Positions 33,985-57,711 of a DNA stretch of 64,000 nucleotides are shown here, one piece after another; positions within the stretch are counted from its first letter, which is position 1; each line of letters starts with the position of its first letter. Made by a program: the position numbers and the translations under genes. Under the pieces are notes generated by a model. It saw only the letters and a program-made list of their open reading frames with translations. It was not told where the DNA came from and did not search any database. This DNA is from Ciona savignyi (lineage: Eukaryota > Chordata > Ascidiacea > Phlebobranchia > Cionidae): positions 2,288,148 to 2,352,147 of the forward strand of contig CH002827.1 in assembly GCA_000149265.1 (NCBI GenBank), written 5' to 3'.

Positions 33985-34907
33985 TACGTGCTTGAGTATC
34001 AAACCTTCTTTCTCATCAATATTTATTTGATATTTGATATTAATATGCCTTGTAATATAATGAACTAGTGTTTCGATGTATTATGTTTCCGCTCCATCCA
34101 GAATTTATCTAATTTACTTTATGTCCAATTTTTGACGTTAGATAGCCAGTTCTGATTTGCCTTAATCTTCTGCGTCTTTTCTAATATTCGCCCTGTTTCT
34201 ATTTAATACCGTTTTCCAACGTATCAAGAAACATTTTTTTGCTGTTTTAAATTTAAACATAAATACTGTGATAAACATTAAATGTTTTAAATATTTTAAT
34301 AAGAAACATTTACGTTATAAAATTGCTGTCATACCAGCCATTTGTTGCTTGTTTTTGAGTGTATTTGGCGCAATTATCAAAATACAAACGTAACAGTATA
34401 AACTCTACACTAGCAAGCGATAATAGTAGCAGATTCACTGGACACATCATGTGATCGAATCTCATGTTAAGAACTGTGCGAACAAAGCGAGGAAGCCGAC
34501 ATTTAGCAATAGTACAAGTATTACCATGTATGTTTTCGTCTGAAAATAATTACTTGGGTTAAATATATTATAGAATAACCTTTTTCGACTTTCATTATGT
34601 TAAACTAAGCGCGAACAATCATCAATTGAAAGGTTGTTTGATTAAAACCAAACGCCAACTCATCGATTGTCGATAGAAAAGGTACTTAACGATCATTGCC
34701 TAAATCTAGTGGCTTAATCGTGTTGCGTATTCAACACACAATAGTAGTAGGGGGAATTGAACAGTTAACAGAAGGGAAAATCCCTGTGATTCCCTTCCCC
34801 GCTCAGAATGAAACCACAGTGAAGTTATAGACACATGTTGCTCGGGTTTTGTTATTACTTCATACAGCACGTGACTGAACGAGCATAAATCATCCATTGG
34901 AATTGCC

Positions 34908-35115
34908 GACCGGTTAGCCTGGTGGTTTAATGCGACGCCTTTTAACCGAACGGTTTAGGGTTCGAATTGATCTCTAGCTAGTCGGTTGAGTCCTTGGACT
35001 AGGCACTTAACAGACATTGCCTGAACCCAGCGGATTAGTGGGTTCTACTAAATTAAAGGAACGTGTATATCATATATACAACATACTGCAATAGCTCCGG
35101 TAAAATCTATCCTAT
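34908..35115 (+). repeat. SINE copy, forward, 3' internally deleted
   Basis: GGTTAGCCTGGTGGTTTAAT (A-box) and GGGTTCGAATTGATC (good B-box), then the body up to CAATAGCTCCGGTAAAA and an abrupt TCTATCCTATT tail, so the last third is lost. Confidence 0.85.
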
Positions 35116-35267
35116 TGAAAGTCACATATTAAAAGGGCAGCAGGTATTATAGTAACAAAAAGGTAGCGCTTCCATTTTTACAGTATATTAGGGCGCTACA
35201 CGCTTGAGAAAACAGCAACAATGTAAAAAAACATAATTGCTCAAAATAAAATATTAGTGGGCTGTAG

Positions 35268-45730
<10,463 letters not shown>

Positions 45731-45849
45731 TCACCTTATCCGACCTACAACAACCCACGTAGCTAGCATATCATGCATTACATCCCAACAAACTGCTACA
45801 AATAAGAAATGTTACAACACACTGTATTACACCAAGTACTGATGACGGA

Positions 45850-46075
45850 AAGTTGGGCGAGGGGTGCACAGTAAAAGTGGGGAAAATGTATAACTGAACC
45901 TAATACTCATCTTAATCCCAGAACTAACTGTGATCGAAAACTTAACGCTGAGTCACAAAGCCAGTCAACTTTAAAGAGGGGTGAAAGGTGAAAAGGGAAG
46001 GGAAACTGCTCAATAAAACTATGAAAACTAATGCTTACCATGCCCTAAATACTTATTCTAACCCTAGTAAAACGC
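45850..46075. repeat. Foldback-family fragments
   Basis: GGGAAGGGAAACTGCTCAAT and ATACTTATTCTAACCC match the arms and core of the foldback family at 10370-10540; a second, more decayed piece (TTAATCCCAGAACTAACTG) precedes it. Confidence 0.55.
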
Positions 46076-49000
46076 ACAAAACTGAAACGTGTTGAAAACG
46101 TAATTACATGGGAACTGTCAACACAAAATAAAACCGCAAGCAAAATGGCGGTAAAGTCAATAATTATGGTGGCGGTTCGTATAATTTAATAGACAACGGC
46201 TTTAAAAATACGTTCTTAATCGAGTTAATGAGTTTAAAAAGCGTCGTGGTGCAAGTTGAATCACTTAAAACGTTGTCAAGTTAAGCCTGCTTTAGAACAA
46301 TACGAAACATTCTTAAAATGTTCCTGCCGTGCCAACATGGCTCCTAGTCACTCGCAAAAATTGATTATGTTCAATAAATAAATTATAAACTGCGTTTATT
46401 GCCAAACGAGGCAAGTAAAATAACCCGAAATTGACTTTACCGCAAATCGATTTTATGATTATTTAAAGGAAACGTTTTCTACAGTAACATTTCTCCGAAA
46501 TTCGTATCGATCAAATACTCCAACATAGACGCCATTTCCCTTGTTAATTGGCTGCATTCACCTATTACGCTAAGGTTGCTTAGAGCTTTTAGTCGTACAT
46601 AAGTCATTGCATTTCCCGCGGGAATGACGTGAGACAACCTGGCTGTACTGGTTCGTCTATTTTAGTCAACCAGCCAGCGTTATCAACGCAGATGTATCGT
46701 CCAAAGAGGGCAAGATAAAATACGTTCTTATAGAATGGCTCTGTGAATACCTAAGCACTGCTTGCACGCTTTATAGCCACATATTACATACTCTAACGTC
46801 CTGAAAGTACATTTTATAAAACTTGTGGTTGTCGAACACAATATAAACTTGGGGATGTCGAACATAATATATATTCTACTTATATTAGCTAAAATTTCAT
46901 GGATATGGAGACATCATCCAGTCCATGTGGTCTGCTTACAGAAACATAGCAAACAAACTACCAGCTGTATTTCAACGTAACTTAGCTCACTTATCGATCT
47001 GCGACAACTGTGCGAGAGGGTGACGATTTTTAGTGACGTAAACTGTCAATCAAATGGCCTCCTGCTGAATTAATCAACACTGCTCAAGAACGTGAATTTA
47101 CTTTAGAATAAGATAGAGGTTTATCGTGCCTATGCTGCCATGACAAGATTTTGAAAACGAAATATATTAATGTTTTGTAGTTTAGTTTTCTTCTATCGCG
47201 CCGTTTCGGCAGGTGTTTAAGGTTTTAAACCATAATAATCCACTGCCGCTTTGTGTTAATACCTTGGTATAAAAGCATACATCCTTTTTACTGCTTTGTA
47301 TGTTTATATGCTCAGAATAATTCGAACACAAGAGCCGTTAACCTGTATACTACATTTTACAGTATTTCCTTGAAGCCCAGGTTTAATTTTGAAACCCCTT
47401 TGTATAAGAAGCTACAAAAAAACAACTGAGATTGTGACACGTCTTGCAAACTCAAAACGACGAACCGGGGCGTGGCGAAGGTCCATTTAAAACCGTCTGT
47501 TTTAAGGCATTTTATTGCACAGAAAACTAAATCGCCCGACAGCTAGGTGACCTAGCCATTTTGGCAGTTCGTTCATTAAAAACGTTAACGATTTTCACAG
47601 CGTGGTTGAAAGCGGATTACAGCTCAAAGAGTTCAGGTTGAGAATCACTGCACTGGGGGATAAGCACGAAGGTCACGAAAAGGCGGATGCCACTAAGGAT
47701 TTCACTTTGACCACATTTTATATTCGAGGACATCAACCGCCTCACAAGCAAAGTAACACTTATCCTTTTGGAGACTTATATGCTGTTATAAGGCTTCTCT
47801 CTTTTTTCATCACAAACATGCTTGCCTAAAATCGAATTGTCATATCTCGATATAACTATGTAAGGTCATTATACTTACGGCTACAGGTTTTGATGTATCT
47901 AGGGTTAGGACTTAGGAGCCATAGGAAAGAGCTAGTGTTTGACACAGTGATTACCTCAATCGATTCATACTCAACGTTTCATTAAAAATGTAACTACATT
48001 GACAAAACTTAAATTGATGCGAAACCTAGCCGGGTAAGAAAGCCCGTTTGAGCGTCATCGTTCCTTAGATCAAAGTCAGTGCTGGTAACAAAAAAATCAG
48101 CAACCGCTAGCTTTTTCGTATGCGTAGCCCAAACTTAACCGTCCATCCTTTAACATTGCCGCTACAGTGTGGTTTCTTATACCACATTACAGTTATATAA
48201 ACACTCAAGTCAATCTACGTCTGGCATTGTTTGTTACTCTATTCTTCAAAACAAATCGTCAGCTTCCATAACGTACATTCAATTGAAACTTAGTGTTATT
48301 ACCACCTATAAGACAGAACGTCCCATTGCAAATCCTTTATCTCTGTCAACCCTTAATTGCAAGACTGCCGCAAATACGTCACACGTTGTATTTTTGTACT
48401 GCGACTAATTCAACCGCAGATGCCTTAGATTCCAGTTCATGTATCATACTGAGCGATATGAAATCAATCCAATCGCATTTAGATTCCACTAGCCACAATG
48501 AACGTTATTGTGAAATATAAAAAAAAGATTTTTTTGGAATTGTCGTGGAAAACGTTGATTTCTTTAGCATTTCAACTTGCGTTAATACAAACCAAATGTG
48601 AATAATATTAATGCAGCTGTGTGATAAGCCTGCTTTATGCAACAATACATAGCAGGACATATTGCTGTTAAGGGTAACTAAGTATATGTTGTCATCAAAG
48701 TCATACAGTGTGGTGGGCATACAAAAATGTAGGGATTTTAAAGGCCAATGACTAATTTTCGTGACGATAACTTATAAAAAAGTTCCTAAGCGGGTTAAAA
48801 AAATTTAATTTCATCATTTCACTGGGAGTTCACAATTATTAGCATATACTTTCCCCAACTTATGTAGGCCCTACATTCTTTTCTTTTAATGCTATTAAAA
48901 CTTGATCCACTTATCATACGTTTGGCCGATAAGCTGAGTAGGTAAGAGCGTCAGCGATGTCCAAACAAGCGAAAGGATGTGAGATAGAAACCAGCCGCTG

Positions 49001-49289
49001 GCTAAAGACGACTGTTTCCTTGGACAAGGCACTTAATTAATGGAATTCGAATGAATTAAAGTAGCGTATTAATTATATACAACACGATACAATTGCCTCA
49101 GTTAATCGTGGTGTCATAACGTCGGTTGCATTTTTTCAGTCAACACGATAAAACATGCATAGCCTATCCTCCTGCGAACATTTGATGTCTATTTTTGTAT
49201 TTGTTTTAGTTAAATTACACTTGGTACGCGCATACTGCTTTTTGAACTTATTGTCTTTTAAATCTTAAATAAAAAAGTCTTCTATTCCT

Positions 49290-49400
49290 GTCCGATTAGT
49301 TTGGTGTATTAGTGCATCGCCTCTCAACCGAAGGGGGCAACGCACTTAACGGACATTGACTGAACCAAGCGGATTGATGGTGAAATATTCCGAAAAAAAT
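49290..49400 (+). repeat. SINE head fragment, forward
   Basis: CCGATTAGTTTGGTGTATTA, then CAACCGAAGGGGG and CACTTAACGGACATTGACTG; truncated and internally deleted. Confidence 0.65.
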
Positions 49401-49792
49401 GCGACCCTTTTGTGAAATGGTTTGGTTTCTTAAGAAAACAGGTAGAAAATACACGAACAGAACCTTTATTATATGTAGCTTTGCTCAGCTTTGACATATC
49501 ACAGCTAAACAACAAACACTGATCGGAAACTTATCGCATGCCATTGCCAACTATTAATAGAGATACGAAAAAACTCTATATTGCCATTTAGCAAAACCTC
49601 ATTTAGATACCATGGCTACCACTGTTAGAACTGTCGGCTCATGGAAATTCATTTAATTGGTAGAACGACATCTAAAAGCCTTTTAAAAGGGTCCGTTTAG
49701 TTGAAATTGTTTTAATCAATAAGTGACGTTGACCAATTACCAGGGGCACTGCCGAAAAATCACATGATACTGAAGGCAGTTAATCACCTTAA

Positions 49793-50680
49793 CCCTTTAT
49801 CTGCCGGCTGTTTTTTTGGTCATTTTTCGGCTAAGTTGCCTTAGGTTAGAAGCTTCTGTACAAAAAACTATTGATGTAAGCATGATATAATCAACAGAAA
49901 AGTTGTTCAGTAATAAATTTTCTTTTGTTATACATTAGTAAAATTTTGATGACGTCATGCATTGTGCAATGACGTCATGTGTTTCTATTTAGATCAACAA
50001 AACCTATCTTTTTTGTCATTTACAAACAAAACAGTATGTAGCAAAGTTATTTATGATTATCTTTGGACCATTTTTGTACTATTTTTTTTGTGATGACCTC
50101 ACAACTTGTCTGATGACGTCGTAATACGCAAATCAATTTTTTTTTTTTTTTTTTTTTACTTTCGTCCACTGAAACACAAACACATGGCCACAGGAAAACA
50201 AAACTGATGCAAAACATCTTCAAAAAGGTTCTTCATTGCTAGAACTACTTGAATATGAAGCACAACTGCTTCCAGAATCACTATCATCCAACAAAAGGGA
50301 AGCTTCTTCAACAGAATACCTGTTTTTACCCTCCATAAGCTCAAAAAATGGCCTAATCCAAAATGTACAAGTGAAAAACGAATGTATTGTTTTCAAACTA
50401 AACAAGCGAACCATGACGACAATAGATGTAAACTAATCGGGGACTAAAACAGTAATTAAAACTAATTAAAACAACCAAAACCACACATATATTTATACGT
50501 TTTTTTAAACTTAAATAACTAAAAAATTTCAAATGCAAACCTATATATCATCTTATATTGGTAAACGCAGAAATTATTCAGCTCTCCAGCGCCATCTCAC
50601 TGATCAAAATCGGTCGTATACTTTTCCATTTAAGCAATTTTCGGCGCTGTCGACTTGAGTCGACAGCGGCAGTTAAAGGG
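49793..50680. mobile_element. Internally deleted piggyBac-like element, 888 bp
   Basis: Flanked by TTAA on both sides (49789-49792 and 50681-50684), the target site of piggyBac. Terminal inverted repeats begin CCCTTTATCTGCCG (left) and end as the complement of CCCTTTAACTGCCG (right). Inside, on the minus strand, is a short frame (50336-50220) resembling the N-terminal acidic start of piggyBac transposases. The catalytic DDD part is absent, so this is a non-autonomous deletion derivative. Confidence 0.85.
50220..50336 (-). pseudogene. N-terminal remnant of a piggyBac transposase
   Basis: 38 codons: MEGKNRYSVEEASLLLDD, then a Ser-rich stretch ending SNEEPF and a stop. The pattern YSVEEALxLLxDDSD followed by Ser/acidic residues is typical of the first 40 residues of piggyBac-family transposases. 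Only this segment survives between the element's ends. Confidence 0.55.
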
Positions 50681-50689
50681 TTAATGGCC

Positions 50690-50810
50690 AACAAACAAAA
50701 TGACGGTTGGGTGGCCTGATGGTTAACGCTTAGTGATTCATATACCGATTTCTTTATAAAAAACGGTATCATGGACGAGCCTGGCTTATCACGGGTTCGA
50801 ACTTAAAAAG
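50690..50810 (+). repeat. tRNA-like SINE (second family)
   Basis: GGTTGGGTGGCCTGATGGTTAACGC gives an A-box, and GGGTTCGAACTTA about 90 bases later a B-box. The spacing is too long and the stems do not pair, so this is a tRNA-derived repeat and not a tRNA gene. It follows the piggyBac right end. Confidence 0.5.
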
Positions 50811-51314
50811 ACTCGGTAATCCACCGTTTCTAGTTTTATTGCACAAGTTAGATACGCAATTTCTGAATAACGTGGGGCGATCATGATTAAAAAGTTGGTC
50901 TCGGGTTCATACAATAAATTATTTACATCAAAAAAACAAATTATAGTTTGAGCAGGTAAAGCACGAAATCGCAAATATGACAGGTTTAAATAATAGGCAA
51001 GTGTTACTATTGATAGTGAACTTCATCCTGAACTAATATTGCACATCGCTTGTCTTGTACGTAAACAACTGCATTCGAGTAAAATAAAAATGCATCTTTC
51101 ACACAAAAGAAATCAGAATATACATTGGATACATGTACACCAAGCCGATTTAGGAAAGTGTTCAACAAGTTTGAAAATCGATATCAAGATAATGTTGTTG
51201 CAATCGTAACTGTGAAAATATCGGTTTGCTAAAACTTTGCAGAAAGAATTTGTTCCCATAAGATAGTTCAAAGTTAATTACATAAACTGCGGTGTATGGT
51301 GAAAAAATACAATC

Positions 51315-51320
51315 TTTATT
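51315..51320 (-). terminator. Poly(A) signal of the reductase gene
   Basis: AATAAA on the minus strand, 35 bases after the stop codon at 51355-51357. Confidence 0.7.
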
Positions 51321-51354
51321 TTATGTTCAGGTTCGGAAAACAATTTTTGTCGTT

Positions 51355-54300
51355 TTACGACGATTTTTCTTTCCTCACCCCCTCCCAATAAGCGGCCACT
51401 TCGACCCCATGCCAGTTCTTGCTCTCCATGGGAAGAAAATACCTGGGGGGATAGAAGAACAACAGATGACCAAACGTTTTTTGATTTGAAAGAATTACTA
51501 GATTCACAAAAGCAAAGGGTTCAGTTGGGTCGAGTAGATAAAAGTACAGAACCGTCTGAAACTGACCATATAGGTAAGGCTCTGAAACTGGCCATATAGG
51601 TATGTTGTTCAAGGCTGTTTGGTTTGTACTTTTAAACATACTAAATGCTCAAAAAGTGCAATATGCAAAAGTGTAGCACACAGACATACTTTTCCATTGC
51701 TTCGTTCATAACCTGGGTTTCCTCGGCGGTAATTCCACGCGTCAGTACGTCAATGTTGGTCTGTAGGTTCTTTGTGCTGAAATATTTACGTCAGTTGTTA
51801 TAACACTATAGCAGTGATATCCAACCTTTTCATTGCCCCCTTTATCCTGTGTCAGGATTTTATTCGCTTTCCATTTTTAAATACTGGGACAAAAAATGAA
51901 TAAACTAAACTAAAAGCTAAACTTTAATGCTTATGGCACCCTACCCAAGATATAAATTGTTTGTAGCACGTTGGAAAACCCACAGCAATTGAGCTTTTAT
52001 GTTTTATACCAGAAAAACATACTTATGTCGTTAAGGACAAAATGAAAACGTAATTGCATATTCATTTAACGCTGATTTGTAATTTTTATTAACACCTCAA
52101 GGGTGCTAAACCGTAGAATCATTAAAAAATATTGCAATATCTCGCTACAATCCTGAGTAATGTATAATGCACCCCAATGTAAAATGGCACCCTGGTTTAG
52201 AACCAGTGCATTACCTTTTTTGACAGACCGTAACTATCTACACACAATAAAGAAGTTACCTTGCTGTACTTATGAGCGTGGTGTCAATTCCAGGCTGTAT
52301 CAAGGCAAAATGTGTAGCCAATCGTGCTATGTCTGTTCCTTTGCTCTGGAAATGAAAAACAGTTTAAACCATACATGTATCTACCTCGTCAGTGCACCCA
52401 AGGTGCAAGGTAAATAACAAGGTCTAGCTGCGAGATGTAACTAAGGCAGTGATTTTCGGTCGCCGGTCCGTTAATTTTGCAACCAATCGGCTCAACATAA
52501 ACTTAAATTATAAAGTGACAAGCATGAACTAAATAATTTTTTGAATATTATATTAGAAAAGGATGTTATCATATTCCTATCCCAAACCAGCACCCAATTA
52601 AGTTATGCTAGTTGAGCTGATAGAGAACTGAAGAACTTACAATAGTATAGTATAGTTTTAGATTTAATTCATTTAAAATAATTCCAAAACTATTGAAGTT
52701 AAATCTTGCACTACCTGGCAATAGGCAGCTGCAGATTTACAGACATCCCGTATCTCTTGGGAGGCGGGATGCCAACTCGATGGACCTCTGTTTGTCAGCA
52801 GACCCATGGAGAGAAGTGAAGCATTGATGATTCCCACTCCTTTTGACTGCAATCCAATAGATGAATCGACTAGTCCCTAATCCTATTAACGCTACTGATC
52901 AATGCAACATTCCTTAAGTACCTTGCTGAAGGATCTATGGTATTAACTTAACTTTTATGAGCGATTAGTGTCCTTAAGTTGTTAAGTTCCAAATAACTAC
53001 CACTAAAGCTAACAAAGTGGAAAGGCAAGAGGCCATAATACTCACTTGTAAATAAGGCAGGAATTCTTGCAAAGTATTATCGTTCATCGACCCATGGCAG
53101 TAGGTAAGAACTGAGTCGATTTGTACCGACGATCTGTCAATCACCGTTCTGGAGAAGGGCAACACATTGATTATAATAACTAATGAAAAAAATAATATTG
53201 TACAATGAAAGGCAAGATCAAGCTGTCATCGATTGGAAACCGAATTTATGAATTTCGATTTAACGCCCTGTGTTAAAAATGCTGTATGGGCGAATATTGT
53301 GAGAAAGATTCAAATTATTGATAATGGCGTACACTTGAATTAATAATGTCAATTAACATCATGTAGTATAACAGCCCGCACTAGGAGAAATTCGTCATGT
53401 TTCTTACTAGCAAATGACAAATGAGGATTCTAGTACACACTTACCAATTATTTAAAACATGATTTTAGCAGTGAGCAATTCATGGGTTTGAAACTTAGTC
53501 CAACAACAAAAGTTATTAAAAAATGAGTTACAACACTGCTTGTATAACATGCATCTGAAGGCTATGTGTTCAAAATCAGTTAAAAGCACAGTACTCTGTT
53601 CCTTGGGCAAGCCATTGAGCTGACCAGTGGAATAATGGGTTAAACAAAAACTAACCAATGTATTTCACATAACACTGCAACAGCTTCTGTAATCTAAAAT
53701 TGAAAGAAATATGGTATTGACAATAAACTTAAATATCCAGTAAACTATAGTAACTAGAATTTTGTCATAATTTTGGAAACAGGTTTTGTTGTACCGTTTT
53801 ATAAAAAAAATAAAGTCAGTAATAGAATAAAAGTATTTTTCAGACATGTAGGCTATGTAATCAAAAAAATTTAATCGGATATGACAACAGTTATTTAGCT
53901 GAAACAGCCACAAAAGGCATGTGCGTATCATTTTAAAGTTACCTGAAATTTTCCAACGGGTATCCAGTTATCCCGATGTGCTTCACCTTTCCTGCTTCCT
54001 TCACCTTCTGCAGAGCTGGCAAGGTTTCGTTGATGATGATGTCGAGGGAAGGAGCAAACTCCATGTCATGAATCTGGTGGAACTTACATTTTCAAATTCA
54101 TTTCGAAACGACAAAGTAGCCAGGGCCATGCAGTACGATGTTGTTGTTATTATTGGTTTTGTTTAATTCATTAAACCACTGGGTATAGGCAACATTCACC
54201 AAGTAAGTTAACCATGAAAAGAACCAACTAGCTAGTGGCTGGTTGGATTCCACCACCTTTTCTTAACACTTTATCAGGCTATGGTGTTTAAGAATAATCT

Positions 54301-56916
54301 AACAGGCTGGAGTGTGGAGTGATACACAAATTATTACATAACAAAAGACAGAAATGACTAAATGTACAACAATACTAAAAAATCAGGTGACAATCGACAA
54401 TGATTAGCCTGAAGGCGAATGCCAAAGATAAGCTGAAGGTAATGTCTACATATGAGAATTTTTAACAGACTAACATTGAACATTTCAGTCTATCATAATT
54501 TTGATTATGAATTACTGTTGCAGATAATATATTTTTTTACTGTTACAGATATATATATTTTATTTTAAGAATATTTTATTCTGTATTTTTTCTCTTGTTT
54601 TTATACCGGTAATATTATTATTGAAAATTTCTTTCTTAGTGTTTCTTTAAAAAATATCTTATTAATTAAGTATGAATAAGAAACAGGAAAGGAATATGTT
54701 GCTAATCAAATTAAATTACTTGTTGAAGGTAGCCTAAACCAGAAATATAGCTAAAGCTACCAAAACAAATATTTAATTCAAAGAATTTGAAAATTAAAGA
54801 AGTTAGCCTATCTTATTAAGATTACCACAAATTCCTAAAAATTTTCCTACTTGCGTGCAAATGTGTCACTAACTCAATTTTTTTAGCATGACAACAAATT
54901 TTAAATACAATCCATTTTTAATAGTCCAACTCACTTGTATAACATCAATGTATTCGGCGCCCAACCTCTGCAGACTTTCATCCACTGACCGGATGACTCG
55001 CTCCGCTGAAAAATCAAACATCTTGGAATATTCCTTCTCATATCGACCGACCTTAGTGTTCAGGTAATATGCTTGTCGAGGAAGTTTCGGTAAAATCTGA
55101 GAATTTAAGAAGAGAGTAATATGCAGCTTTTGTAAAAATGTGTTGGTTTTTATTATAAGGTAGTTTGGTAGACTTAACAGCAAATTCCTGGATCAATGAT
55201 AGCTCCTAGGCATTGCAGTAAAGAGACGTTTAAAACTAACATTTCTTGTCAAGTTGCTATCTGAACCCAGCACTACTGGTGTAATGTGTTAATATATAAC
55301 TTGTGTGTACCTCCAAGATATCATACCTGTCCAAGTACACGTTCGCTTTTACCATGACCATACCATGGAGCAGTGTCCACCATGTTCATTCCACTTTTAA
55401 TGGCTGCTTCGACTACAGCGCATGATTCTGCATCGTCTGTGGGTCGATAGACGCTGCCGAGTGCTGAACAGCCTGGAAAGAAATCTATATATTAACTGTT
55501 GCTAGGATTATAGTAAACCAGCTTGGTAAAGCATGCATTTTCACATGGTTATTATGTTAGATTTTTAGTTAAGAATCATAAGTTTAGTGCATGTTATGAC
55601 TGTGGGTACGGTTTATGTGAGTTCTGTTTTCTTTATAAAAGAAAATAATTTGCTCTGCCAGAGAAACATTTAATTAAATTTTGCAACTAAAGCTTTGTGT
55701 TAGTTGTATAACCGTTCTGTTGTTGTGCATAAGTTGGATAGCCAATTTGTTGTCAACCATTATAAACAATCAGAAATAACAAACTATTTCTGAGTATACC
55801 AACAAAAACAACATTAGTTACTGTGAAAATTATGCAGACTATATGATTCAATGTCCAATGTCCATATAAACCATACCAAAGGTCATTTGAGAGACCAACA
55901 TGTCTGTCTTGCCGAGTCGGCAATACTTGTTCTTTCGCACATCACTCTCATTGTGGAAACCAGGCACATATGTAGGGGGTCTGGAAGAAATCACATTAAT
56001 TACTTACAATGTTAAAGCACACATAATTCATTAGAGGTTTGCTAGAACCATATTTTGTTTGTATTTATATGCTATCTCCAAATAGGACAAACCATTATGT
56101 TGTCCAATCATTATAATGTATAAGGGATGTCCACTAACCTAAAAACATTGACTTTCAATAGGAAACTTAGCAGATATTGCCTGAATCTAGTGAGTTATTG
56201 GGTTGTACTAAAACTGAAAAAACCTCTATACAACAGATGTTGGATGAGATACTTGCCCACATGATAACTTTTATTGCAGAAACCTATAATTACTACAGGA
56301 CCGCTTGGATCGCATGGAGCGCTTGAATCGCTTACTATACTTCGTAATTACAAAAGCCATAATATTAATGTTAGGGTTGGGGTAAAAGTTAGTTCTGGGG
56401 TTGAGATTAGTGTTTGGGACAGGGTTAGAATTAGTTTTCATAGCAATCTAAGTGATCCAAGCGCTCCAAGCGATTCAATCAGTCCTGTAGTATTTAGAGG
56501 CACCCCTTTCATTGCATTTTTCCATTAAGGGGATAAAAAGTGAATTTCCTAGCCTAATCATTCTAGTACTTAAAGTTACAAATGCCAACAAAAAATGCCA
56601 GCTTACAAAGTCCTAAAGTTTTGGTATAGTGGGTAAAAATGGTCTTTGTAATACTATATGAAATTAATGAACACATTGCAACTAGCTTTAGAAAGCTGAC
56701 TTATAAGGTAAACTCTTTTCCTATGTTAAAATGAATGCTGTTGTCACGCAAAGGGCTATCCTATAGCCTACATCTTGCCAATTAAAAATACTCAATTTAG
56801 CAACTTAAAATTACTGAATTAAAAAAAATCGTAACAATTATACCAAAAAATACATACCCTAAAATACCGTGTAATGAAGTTGACTAGGGCTGTTCTATAT
56901 TTACTTACAATGTCAT
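51355..56916 (-). CDS. Aldo-keto reductase, L-galactose dehydrogenase-like (10 exons, 341 residues, complete)
   Basis: Cytosolic NAD(P)-dependent oxidoreductase of the AKR superfamily. Exons 5' to 3' (minus): 56916-56909 (8 coding bases), 55980-55877, 55472-55327, 55096-54935, 54073-53943, 53148-53046, 52846-52715, 52345-52260, 51776-51690, 51421-51355; all junctions are GT/AG and phase-matched, giving 342 codons with the stop. The catalytic tetrad is present: Asp70 and Tyr75 (VDTAPWYGHGKSERVLG), Lys101 (YYLNTKVGRY), His142 (DVIQIHDMEF). Other family signatures are YRPTDDAESCAVVEAAI, AERVIRSVDESLQRLGAEYI and KVKHIGITGYPLENFR. The closest remembered relatives are plant L-galactose dehydrogenases and the AKRs of aquatic animals annotated by similarity to them; the real substrate is unknown. 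The very short first coding exon (MTL) was chosen because it gives an ATG, a GTAAGT donor and the right phase. The ATG could alternatively lie further inside exon 2. Confidence 0.93.
53555..53700 (+). repeat. Degenerate SINE-related fragment
   Basis: CCTTGGGCAAGCCATTGAGC, AATAATGGGTTAAAC and ACACTGCAACAGCTTCTGTA follow the body order of the SINE, strongly diverged. A reverse relative lies at 54168-54300. Both are in reductase introns. Confidence 0.5.
56293..56490. mobile_element. 198-bp mariner-type MITE
   Basis: Inverted ends CTACAGGAC...GTCCTGTAG flanked by TA on both sides (56291-56292, 56491-56492), the Tc1/mariner target site. The arms extend about 45 bp (CGCTTGGATCG, GGAGCGCTTG on the left; the complements on the right). 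The core, GGTTGGGGTAAAAGTTAGTT and TGGGGTTGAGATTAGTGTTT, matches the core of the foldback family, whose ends are quite different. Confidence 0.85.
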
Positions 56917-57668
56917 TGTTCTTCCGTAAAGGTTAATCTTTAGCGTTGTACACTGATAACGCAGTTGATTTTGAGTCTTTAAATCGAAAAGCAGTTTATT
57001 GTCCACGTAGATTCGGTAAACAGATCAAAGTTCTTTACTATTGCACAATGCGCACGCGTCAACGTAGTTCCTAGTATTGTGCTGCCTCCGTTTTGTTGAT
57101 GTCGGCATTTTGCTGTAGGCGGTTATAAACGTGTATAATTTCCGTTCTTTAACATCTGCACACAAATTCCGCTGCGAAGGCATTAGAGGAAAGTAATTTA
57201 AACCATTTACATCCTGCCAAGTTTTCTACTTTGTGTACGAAGACAGGAAATTTATCGCATCGTAATGTGTGCACAAACCCTACATATGGAGAGACGGGAG
57301 AAAAACGAAAATCCAAGCTTTTGATTTCGGTGCTTTCCCTATTTACCATGACTTTTCTGTTTCTTTATGCATCAAGTCAACAAAACACAAGACTTGTTTT
57401 ATGTGCTTATATCATGTTATAAGAGAATAGAATTGTAATGATTCAATATTTTATTAACAAATTATTTTACTTTTATTTACACTGCACACATTTGTTGTCG
57501 TTCTTAGTATTTGCTTTGGTGTCGATGTCGACTGTTGTCCAAAGATATCTTCTACTTCAAAAAGTCATTTTATTTTGAACTATCGTAATAAATGACAAGC
57601 GAGTTTTTATAACAGTGTTAACTAAACCCGTTGGAGATTTGTCCTTCTCAACGCAATTATAAAGAACC

Positions 57669-57672
<4 letters not shown>

Positions 57673-57708
<36 letters not shown>
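57673..57708. repeat. (CT)n microsatellite
   Basis: About 17 CT dinucleotides. Confidence 0.95.

Positions 57709-57711
<3 letters not shown>

Larger units (their letters stand above)
30216..35267. other. Region between formin start and junctophilin end
   Basis: AT-rich; no coding exon recognised. It should hold the formin promoter (and any upstream 5' UTR exon) and the junctophilin 3' UTR. Contains SINE copies at 33700-33984 and 34908-35115. From about 30.9 to 33.6 kb I see no repeat family or gene. Confidence 0.6.

Noticed and set aside
57231..57422. 63-codon plus-strand frame with one hydrophobic segment (KLLISVLSLFTMTFLFLY)
   Set aside because: No family, no link in phase to the sulfotransferase exons, and a competing frame on the other strand.
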